DNA of 15,404 nt. It comes from Cladosporium sp. IMV 00045. Lineage: Eukaryota; Ascomycota; Dothideomycetes; Cladosporiales; Cladosporiaceae. Below the pieces are notes generated by a model. That model was not told where the DNA came from. It did not search any database and saw nothing but the letters and a program-made list of their open reading frames with translations. Below are positions 1-5,872 of the stretch, piece by piece. The stretch is from the NCBI GenBank assembly GCA_001931905.2, contig MSJI02000495.1:1-15404 (forward strand), written 5' to 3'. A program made the translations under genes and the position numbers. Every line of letters begins with the position of its first letter. The first letter of the stretch is position 1.

Positions 1-254
1 GACAAGGCCAGCAGGCTGACGTTGGGGTTGCGGTGGTTGATCCAGGAAACGATGGCGACGGCGGCTTCGCGCGGGGCGCTGCCTTTCTTTGCGTTGATCA
101 GGTCGGCGATCTCCAGGCATAGCGCGAGGTTGGGCTCGTAGTTCTCGGGCGAGCAGGCGTTCTGAATGTAGCGCTGCAGAGGGGTGGCGGCGGGTTCGTT
201 GGGAGCAAATGCGAAGCGGTCTCTTGCCGCATAGCGAGCTGAGGCCGCTTCCAT
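1..254 (-). CDS. GGA: GGA-type Golgi-localized ARF-binding clathrin adaptor, N-terminal VHS domain (partial)
   Basis: Reading leftwards from the ATG at 254-252 gives 84 codons, open to the window edge, so the C-terminal part lies outside. The start context CACACCATGG is strong. From about residue 25 the protein reads as the first helices of a VHS domain: YIQNACSPENYEPNLALCLE, then IADLINAKKG and APREAAVAIVSWINHRNPNV. This spacing and the APREA motif are typical of fungal Gga1/Gga2. GGA proteins sort cargo at the trans-Golgi network: VHS binds cargo tails, GAT binds ARF-GTP and ubiquitin, and a hinge plus ear recruit clathrin and accessory factors. Only the VHS start is visible; GAT, hinge and ear are inferred from the family. 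Other VHS proteins (Vps27, Hse1) are possible but fit the motif less well. It is transcribed divergently from TSR3. Confidence 0.85.
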   Translation of the reverse strand, partial: MEAASARYAARDRFAFAPNEPAATPLQRYIQNACSPENYEPNLALCLEIADLINAKKGSAPREAAVAIVSWINHRNPNVSLLAL

Positions 255-776
255 GGTGTGCTGTGTTAGATGATGTGATGTAGTTGGTGGACGTTCTTCC
301 TGAGGCAAGTATGGTTCAATCAGTCAATTCGCCAGGCCATTAGGTGAGTTCATCAATGGGTAGAGTGTCTTCCAAGAGAGATCTGGCCAGCTTTATGGGA
401 GTAGTGTGTTTGCCTATGAACTACCGCTACCGCTACCTGACGACGGCTTGTTGGAGGCCGACCGACGCTCGGCGCCAGCTGGTGATTGGCACTGCCCTAG
501 TCTCCCCACCAGAAAGCGAGAGGGAGGGACAGAGCCCGAGCGAGGGAGATGGTCATGACGTCGAAATTTACTTGAAAGTCAATCAATTTGGTGATTCAGT
601 CATCACTCGAAGACGCTGTTTGCTCTTCACACATCTGCAACAAACATCTTGATAATCACATCTAGACCGGATCTTGGTCTTAATTTCGATCTTGATTTCA
701 CACTCAACCTCTTCAAATTCTTCAACATCCCCACCTGGAACACCCCTCTCTACTCACGTCTACCCCGCCACCCAAC
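255..776. promoter_or_regulatory. Divergent intergenic region between the GGA gene and TSR3
   Basis: This 522-bp gap lies between two head-to-head start codons and must hold both promoters and 5' leaders. On the TSR3 side, the last 120 bases before the ATG are pyrimidine-rich (runs of CTTC, CCACC, CCCC), as is common in fungal 5' leaders. A short hexamer run (CTACCG, 2.8 copies) lies at 421-437. I see no clear TATA box. A 309-base open frame at 344-652 begins with GTG and has no recognisable protein content. Confidence 0.6.
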
Positions 777-1997
777 ATGGTCCGCCACAAGAAGGACTTT
801 GGCAACAAAGGCAAGAAAGGTGCCAACGGTGGCAAGCAGACATTCGCTCAACACACTCACCCCGAACGTCAGGGCGGTCTCGGCGGAGGGAAACGTCCCG
901 AATTCAAAGCGGCGGCATGGGACCTCAATCACTGCGATGCGAAGCGATGCTCCGGCAAGAAGCTCATGCGCCTGGGTCTGATGCGTGAGCTGCACGTCGG
1001 TCAAAAGCACCAGGGCGTCGTCGTGTCTCCCAAAGCGAAGAGCATCATCAGCCCCGCGGACAGAGAAATTTGCGAGCAGTACGGTGCCTCCGTGGTGGAA
1101 GCGAGCTGGAACAGGATTGACGAGGTGCCGTTTGGCAAGATCGGAGGACCCCACCAGAGACTGCTGCCATACCTGATCGCTGCGAACCCTACCAACTACG
1201 GCAAGCCGTGGCGTCTCAACTGTGTTGAAGCGCTGGCCGCCTGCTTCTTCATCTGCGGTCACCCGGAGTGGGCAGAGGGCATTCTCGCACCCTTCTCCTA
1301 CGGCGAGTCCTTCTTGGAAATCAACGACGCACCTCTGAAGCGATACGCAGCATGCAAGGATGAAGAGGAGGTCAAGAAGGCAGAGGAGGCGTGGCTGGCG
1401 AAGATCGAGGCCGAGTATAAGGAGGATCGCGCGGAGAGAGAGGCAATGGGAGATGACATCTGGGCGGGCGGAAACATGAACCACCGTAACCTCAATGCTG
1501 CTAGTGACAGCGAGGAGGATGGCAGTGATGACGAGGGTGGCGACAGCGATGCAAGCAGTCTGGGCGGCATTCAGCTGGGTGGACCAAAGCCTGGCGAGCA
1601 ACCCAAGCCTGGTGATCTGAACGACGAAGAGGAGGAAGACCGCGACCCTTTCGCCCTCCCACCCTCAGACGACGAAGAGGAGATGGCCGAGCTGCGCCGT
1701 CGCGTGCTCGCATCGAAGCCATTCACCAACCCCAAGAAAGCCGAAGACGAAGACAAAGTGCCAGAGCAGATTCAACGCGCCGGACCCGCTGGTATGCCTG
1801 AAGATTCCGATGCGGAATCTGGATCGGACATCGGTGATGGCGAGGACGACGAGTTTGACAACATCATGAACGCAGCACCCATGACCGATCGTGCCGGCAT
1901 TTCAGCTGCGAAGCGCAAAAAGCAGATGGAGAAGGATGGGAAGTTGAGCGTCACGTACAGCCGGACGCAGATCGATGCGCCTATAAGGCCGCCTTGA
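777..1997 (+). CDS. TSR3: 18S rRNA aminocarboxypropyltransferase Tsr3
   Basis: This intronless 406-residue protein starts at an ATG in context CCCAACATGG. Tsr3 transfers the 3-amino-3-carboxypropyl group from S-adenosylmethionine to the hypermodified N1-methylpseudouridine of 18S rRNA (position 1191 in yeast). This is a late, cytoplasmic step of 40S maturation. The conserved core is at about residues 45-195. It includes WDLNHCDAKRCSGKKL (48-63, RLI-like N-terminal segment), VVVSPKAKSIISPAD (81-95), and LIAANPTNYGKPWRLNCVEA (133-152), which lies in the SAM-binding knot region. A basic G/K-rich N-terminus (1-40) precedes it. The C-terminal half (about 200-406) is a low-complexity acidic tail with SDSEEDGSDDEGG-type stretches that look like casein kinase 2 targets. 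The family core is about 200 residues, so the tail is an extension, as is usual in fungal orthologs. Identification is from family recall, not a search. Confidence 0.93.
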   Translation: MVRHKKDFGNKGKKGANGGKQTFAQHTHPERQGGLGGGKRPEFKAAAWDLNHCDAKRCSGKKLMRLGLMRELHVGQKHQGVVVSPKAKSIISPADREICEQYGASVVEASWNRIDEVPFGKIGGPHQRLLPYLIAANPTNYGKPWRLNCVEALAACFFICGHPEWAEGILAPFSYGESFLEINDAPLKRYAACKDEEEVKKAEEAWLAKIEAEYKEDRAEREAMGDDIWAGGNMNHRNLNAASDSEEDGSDDEGGDSDASSLGGIQLGGPKPGEQPKPGDLNDEEEEDRDPFALPPSDDEEEMAELRRRVLASKPFTNPKKAEDEDKVPEQIQRAGPAGMPEDSDAESGSDIGDGEDDEFDNIMNAAPMTDRAGISAAKRKKQMEKDGKLSVTYSRTQIDAPIRPP

Positions 1998-2344
1998 TAT
2001 ACTCAACATCCAATATTACAAATACATTTCTTTGAAAATTATTCGCAATACTACCTTATACAAGGGGACGGTCTATCGATGCTCCAAGTTCTGATGTCAG
2101 AGGCCACAGCAACAACCCTAAGCCGCACAGCAACAACCCTAAAAGCCACAGCCCATCACCAAACAAAACGAGACAACCCAACGTCGAAACATGCCCGCGC
2201 CCTCCCTTCCGTACCGCATTCCGCCACAACGGGCGCACCCACTACATCGAGACTGACCTCACACATCTTTCGGGTTACCGTACTGTCTTCAGCGTTTGCT
2301 TTTCCTCGCTTTCCTTGATTTTAGTCAGTATACACAGCACAACA
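1998..2344 (+). other. Intergenic region: TSR3 3' end and promoter/leader of the ASPM-like gene
   Basis: These 347 bp separate two genes on the same strand. The first 60 bases are AT-rich (ATATACTCAACATCC onward), as expected for the TSR3 3' UTR and polyadenylation zone. A direct repeat lies at 2105-2142. The end is pyrimidine-rich and gives the start context ACAACAATGTCC. An ATG-initiated 79-codon frame at 2079-2318 crosses the region but shows no domain and stops before the next start. It is more likely chance or a long upstream ORF than a gene. Confidence 0.5.
2105..2142 (+). repeat. Two direct 17-bp repeats containing a telo-box-like AACCCTAA
   Basis: CACAGCAACAACCCTAA occurs identically at 2105-2121 and 2126-2142 (21-bp period). 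Each copy ends in AACCCTAA, which resembles fungal and plant telomere-repeat or telo-box sequence. It lies about 200 bp upstream of the ASPM-like start. A regulatory role is only a guess. Confidence 0.6.
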
Positions 2345-5344
2345 ATGTCCCGCCCATCCATATCAACACCCTGTCCAGCGCCCTCTTCACGCTTTCAAAC
2401 AACCGCGCTCCCATCCTTCGCGGAGCAAGACGACACCAGCCAAATCGAATACACGCGCGTGATCCAGCATGAATTCGCACACGCGCGGCCCAGAAGGCCT
2501 GGAAGGAGGGATGTTGGCACGAAAGTCTTTGAGGATGTCATGGAAGGGGAGGAGATGAATCGGTTTGAGAAGAGAGAGGAGCCTGCACCTGCGAGACGTC
2601 CAGGTATGTTGCTTGGGAAGAGACCTTCGAGGCGCGTGCCGATGGGGAGTATCGGGCAGGGGAGGAGTGGGGTGGCCACGACTGCGGAGCCTTCCGCGAG
2701 AGGGCAGATTGGCGCATCGCTGGGACGAGACGAGAAACCAGGAAACGACAAGGACGCCAGACGACGCACGATCTACGTGCCATCCGACGATACGACGCTT
2801 ATGACCATCCATCCCGGTGCGAACACGACGAATCGACTAGACGATACATTCCAATTGCCTGCGTACAAACCGCAATCTCTGATCGATTGCATTGCCCAAA
2901 GTCCACCCGCGCCGGAGGAACCTCAGCAGAAGATGCCATCGAAGAAACCACGGTTGAGTCTCGCTGCGGCGCCGAGACGCGCGCCTCTGGGTCAGCTCGA
3001 AGCTAGGAGTCTGAATCTGCCTGCTATGGATGTAATTGGGGAGGGCGGTGGGAAGGAGAACACGCCTCCTAAGGTTGAAGCTGACGAGAAGCCTCGAGCA
3101 AGGGGTCTCGCAGCAAAGAGCAAGGATTTCGAGAAGCCCGCTGTTTCGAGGTCAAAGGCGTTCGAAGCTACTGCGGCAAGCCAGTCTCGACAGAGCGTAC
3201 AGAGCAGGAAAGCTGTGCCCATAACAAGGCCAAGACCAAGTCCCCGTGCACCAGCTGTAGCGAAAACATCCAAACCGCGCCAACCAGAACCTCGAGACGC
3301 TCCACGAACCACCAAACCAAGAAGCTCCATCGAAAAACGCACCAAAGACTCGCCTTCCTACGCAAAGAAACCTCTACCTCCAAAGCCATGGAAAGCCAGC
3401 GCGAACTTCGTCTCAGCCACCGACGTATCGAAAGCGAAACTCCAGCGCTATCCTGTCCTAAACGAGAACGTCTCCCGACCAGACCTGTACGAAGACAGCT
3501 GGCTCAACCAGCAGGAAATCGCCCTCACCGAAGTGATCAACCAGATCTTCACAAGCGCAGAACCAAACCCTTTCGATTGCTCCGCGGATCAAAAATCTAC
3601 GCGAGAAGTTCTGCTGGAGCTCTACAACCGATCCGAAGTCGCAATGCTGCACAAGCGTCTGCAAGCTTCCCTGTGCTATGGTGCTCTGAGCAAGCCAAAG
3701 GACATGCCTCACGCGCCTGACCTCACGCAGGATCTAGGGCTACGGAGACGCTTCGTGCAGCTTTGGATGGACTCGTACAAGATGGAAGCTCTTTGTGCGG
3801 CTGCTGAGGTTGTTGTTGGGCGACAGATGCCTTCGGCGGAATCTGGATTGTCGCCGAGCCTGGAACCAACCACGAAGTCCATCGATCCGAAGCAGTCGAG
3901 AAGATCGATGATTGGGTTCCTCGAAACGTTCTTCGTCACCGTGGCTGATCAGGAGATCAATCATGCCGCAAGCGATGAGATTCAGGTCCAACGCAGGAAC
4001 AAGACGGTCTTGCGCAGCCTGATGCTGATCTGGCTGCTGGATCAACATGCAACATCTACCGAGCAACCAGAACGCCTCTTCAAAGTCAAGTCGGCACACA
4101 AGTCTTCTGCTTCAGTTCTCAACGCACTCGCGACGATGCTCATTCCTTCAATCGGTGACGTTGGTCGGGTGATGAGGCACATGGACTTCACTGTCTCATA
4201 CGTACAAGATCCACTGGACGAGGTTGTATATCATGTCGACAACCTTGCGGTAGACTTGAGAGACGGCATTATGCTCACCAAGCTCGTCGAGCTGTTGCTT
4301 TACCGCACCCCGTCGGAAGTCTGGGAACACCAAGGCGCGACAGAAGACACTGTCACGATCGTCATGCCTGACGCCACAGTACTCGAAAGCGCGCTGCACG
4401 GCGACGACGGATCTCAGCAGCGCAGAATCTTAGTCCAGCACTTGAAGATGCCATGTCTCGGCCACGCCCAGAAAATATACAACGTTGACATCGCACTCCA
4501 AGCGCTCGCCAGCCACCCTCGCACAGCAGGTACCATCGCAGAGAACATCACGACAGAAAGCATAGTCAACGGCCACCGGGAAAACACGCTCAACCTCCTC
4601 TGGTCGCTCGTCAGCTCGATCGGTCTGGACGTATTGCTAGATAAGAAAGCGTTGATCGACGACATCGCTCGCCTCGAATCAAGCGCCGACGATCTCGACT
4701 CAACTCCCACAGACCTCCTTCTCCAAAAATGGGCCGCCGCCTACTGCGCGCCAAAAGGCATTCAAATCTCAAACCTCACCACGTCCTTCGCCGATGGCAC
4801 TCCATACGCCGCCATCGTCTCCTCCTTCGCAGATTTCTTCGACAACCCCGACTCTAGCGCCCGCTCCTCCCTCACCACCAACAAGAACAAAGACAACAAC
4901 ACCACAGCAACCCACCTCCGCACCCTAGGCTGCAGCGCCTCCTTCATCGCCCAACTCACATCCACCACATCCACCATCCCAACACGGCACACCACGCTCG
5001 CCAACCTCGCCTTCCTCGCCTCGCGCCTCCTCCCTCTATCCCTTCGCCACGCCGCCGCATGCACGCTGCAACGCGCCTGGCGCGCCGTTCTCGGCCGGCG
5101 GGTGTTGAAGCAGCGCGTGGCACTCATGAGAATGGCGAAGGGGTGTAGCGATGCTGTGAGGGAGAGGAAGAGGTTTGAGGGCGCGGTGAGGTTGGTGCAA
5201 AGGAGGTGGAGGGCGGTGGTGAGTGAGAGGGTGGGGAGGTTGGAGGGGGATGTTGGGATGTTTCAGGCGTGGAGTAGGGGGTGGTTGGTTAGGAGGAGGG
5301 TGAATTGCTTGAAGAAGAAGGGGGAGAGGAGATTGGGGTGGTGA
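2345..5344 (+). CDS. ASPM-like spindle protein with calponin-homology domains and IQ motifs
   Basis: The frame encodes 999 residues from the ATG at 2345 (context ACAACAATGT). The frame is open 30 bases further upstream, but only to a TTG, so 2345 is preferred. Residues 1-360 are basic and disordered. They include YVPSDDTTLMTIHPG (about 145-159), a KKPRLSLAAAPRRAPLG stretch (about 200-216) and a KENTPP element (237-242). A helical region (about 390-590) precedes a first CH domain (about 615-770, with LRDGIMLTKLVELL and NTLNLLWSLVSSIGLDVLL). A second, weaker CH domain follows (about 790-900, LLLQKWAAAYC...FADGTPYAAIVSSF). The C-terminus has two or three IQ-like calmodulin-binding motifs (about 903-985, LQRAWRAVLGRRVLKQR and similar). 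This order is that of ASPM/Asp spindle-pole microtubule proteins; fungal members have far fewer IQ repeats than animal ones. A role in spindle organisation is inferred from the family. No intron is apparent. Confidence 0.8.
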   Translation: MSRPSISTPCPAPSSRFQTTALPSFAEQDDTSQIEYTRVIQHEFAHARPRRPGRRDVGTKVFEDVMEGEEMNRFEKREEPAPARRPGMLLGKRPSRRVPMGSIGQGRSGVATTAEPSARGQIGASLGRDEKPGNDKDARRRTIYVPSDDTTLMTIHPGANTTNRLDDTFQLPAYKPQSLIDCIAQSPPAPEEPQQKMPSKKPRLSLAAAPRRAPLGQLEARSLNLPAMDVIGEGGGKENTPPKVEADEKPRARGLAAKSKDFEKPAVSRSKAFEATAASQSRQSVQSRKAVPITRPRPSPRAPAVAKTSKPRQPEPRDAPRTTKPRSSIEKRTKDSPSYAKKPLPPKPWKASANFVSATDVSKAKLQRYPVLNENVSRPDLYEDSWLNQQEIALTEVINQIFTSAEPNPFDCSADQKSTREVLLELYNRSEVAMLHKRLQASLCYGALSKPKDMPHAPDLTQDLGLRRRFVQLWMDSYKMEALCAAAEVVVGRQMPSAESGLSPSLEPTTKSIDPKQSRRSMIGFLETFFVTVADQEINHAASDEIQVQRRNKTVLRSLMLIWLLDQHATSTEQPERLFKVKSAHKSSASVLNALATMLIPSIGDVGRVMRHMDFTVSYVQDPLDEVVYHVDNLAVDLRDGIMLTKLVELLLYRTPSEVWEHQGATEDTVTIVMPDATVLESALHGDDGSQQRRILVQHLKMPCLGHAQKIYNVDIALQALASHPRTAGTIAENITTESIVNGHRENTLNLLWSLVSSIGLDVLLDKKALIDDIARLESSADDLDSTPTDLLLQKWAAAYCAPKGIQISNLTTSFADGTPYAAIVSSFADFFDNPDSSARSSLTTNKNKDNNTTATHLRTLGCSASFIAQLTSTTSTIPTRHTTLANLAFLASRLLPLSLRHAAACTLQRAWRAVLGRRVLKQRVALMRMAKGCSDAVRERKRFEGAVRLVQRRWRAVVSERVGRLEGDVGMFQAWSRGWLVRRRVNCLKKKGERRLGW

Positions 5345-5369
5345 GAGGTTGGAGGGGTGGGGTGGGGGA
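5229..5369 (+). other. G-rich, C-poor stretch over the 3' end of the ASPM-like gene
   Basis: On the + strand, 5105-5370 is unusually G-rich and C-poor, directly after a C-rich, G-poor part of the same gene (about 4700-5090). Four G-runs lie at 5229-5231, 5233-5236, 5245-5249 and 5255-5257, with loops of 1, 8 and 5. Three more (GGGG T GGGG T GGGGG) lie at 5354-5368, just after the stop. This could form G-quadruplexes in DNA or mRNA. That is only a composition-based suggestion. Confidence 0.45.
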
Positions 5370-5502
5370 TGTTGATTGGTTTGGAGGATTGAACAGTACT
5401 CACTCGTAGATAGATACCTCACCGTAAGCTAGATTTGCACGGGTTAACAAACATCGCTTTTGGTTCAGACTAATTAGCCAGGATTGACATTCCTTTCAGG
5501 TC

Positions 5503-5535
5503 TTTTTTTTTTTTTTTTGCTTTTTTTTTTTTTTT
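5503..5535 (+). repeat. Double poly-T tract (T16-GC-T15)
   Basis: Sixteen T (5503-5518), GC, then fifteen T (5521-5535). Long poly(dA:dT) tracts often exclude nucleosomes in fungal promoters. It lies about 340 bp upstream of the NLR start codon. Homopolymer lengths are prone to sequencing error. Confidence 0.85.
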
Positions 5536-5793
5536 CTCACCGTTTGGGATGGCGGCGACATATATGCCATGAGAGCTGAATCTCCAAATTAAACGGCAAA
5601 TGACATCGAAGGAGCATCGCCCAAGCGAGCAACAGCGAAGCGAGCCAATCCACGACCACAAATACGCGCCACGCTGCCTCCTTTATCATGGCATGCATGC
5701 CCTTTCTCAGCTTGTAAGACCTTTCATAAGACACAAAAACATGCACATCTTATGCATACTTCCCCAGGTGTCCAGAGTTTCAGCCAGGAGATC

Positions 5794-5801
5794 TATAAAA
5801 G
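5794..5801 (+). promoter_or_regulatory. Putative TATA box of the NLR gene
   Basis: TATAAAAG lies 72 bases upstream of the ATG at 5873. This spacing would place transcription start near 5825-5835 and give a leader of about 40-50 nt. It also supports 5873 as the start rather than the in-frame ATG at 5600. Confidence 0.5.
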
Positions 5802-5872
5802 GCTTCTTGATTGTCGAGATTCATCGGATTGGTACTGAACTTCGCCAGAACTCACAGCAGTATTTGTTAGCT

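Larger units (their letters stand above)
5345..5872 (+). promoter_or_regulatory. Intergenic region: ASPM-like 3' end and promoter of the NLR gene
   Basis: This 528-bp gap lies between same-strand genes. The first 30 bases continue the G-rich composition, and the rest is AT-richer than the flanking genes. It contains a double poly-T tract (5503-5535) and a TATAAAAG element at 5794-5801. An ATG at 5600 is in frame with the NLR start, but the intervening 91 codons look non-coding, and the TATA box lies inside them. Confidence 0.55.

Noticed and set aside
344..652. 102-codon plus-strand frame in the GGA-TSR3 promoter
   Set aside because: It begins with GTG, and its first internal ATG leaves a short basic peptide with no family resemblance.
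750..1601. 283-codon minus-strand open frame opposite TSR3
   Set aside because: It lies entirely antisense to the well-recognised Tsr3 core, shows no domain, and reflects the codon bias of the plus-strand gene.
2079..2318. 79-codon ATG frame upstream of the ASPM-like gene
   Set aside because: Low-complexity T/A/S-rich translation across a repeat and a pyrimidine-rich leader; more likely chance or an upstream ORF.
2315..2344. Upstream start for the ASPM-like protein
   Set aside because: The extra ten codons begin with TTG; the ATG at 2345 has a good context and is preferred.
5036..5422. Proline/histidine-rich minus-strand frame over the ASPM-like 3' end
   Set aside because: It is the complement of a G-rich coding stretch, with no domain and no promoter evidence.
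5600..5872. 91-codon N-terminal extension of the NLR from an in-frame ATG
   Set aside because: The translation has no domain character, and the TATAAAAG at 5794 lies inside it; the HRAM is normally within a few residues of the start, as from 5873.
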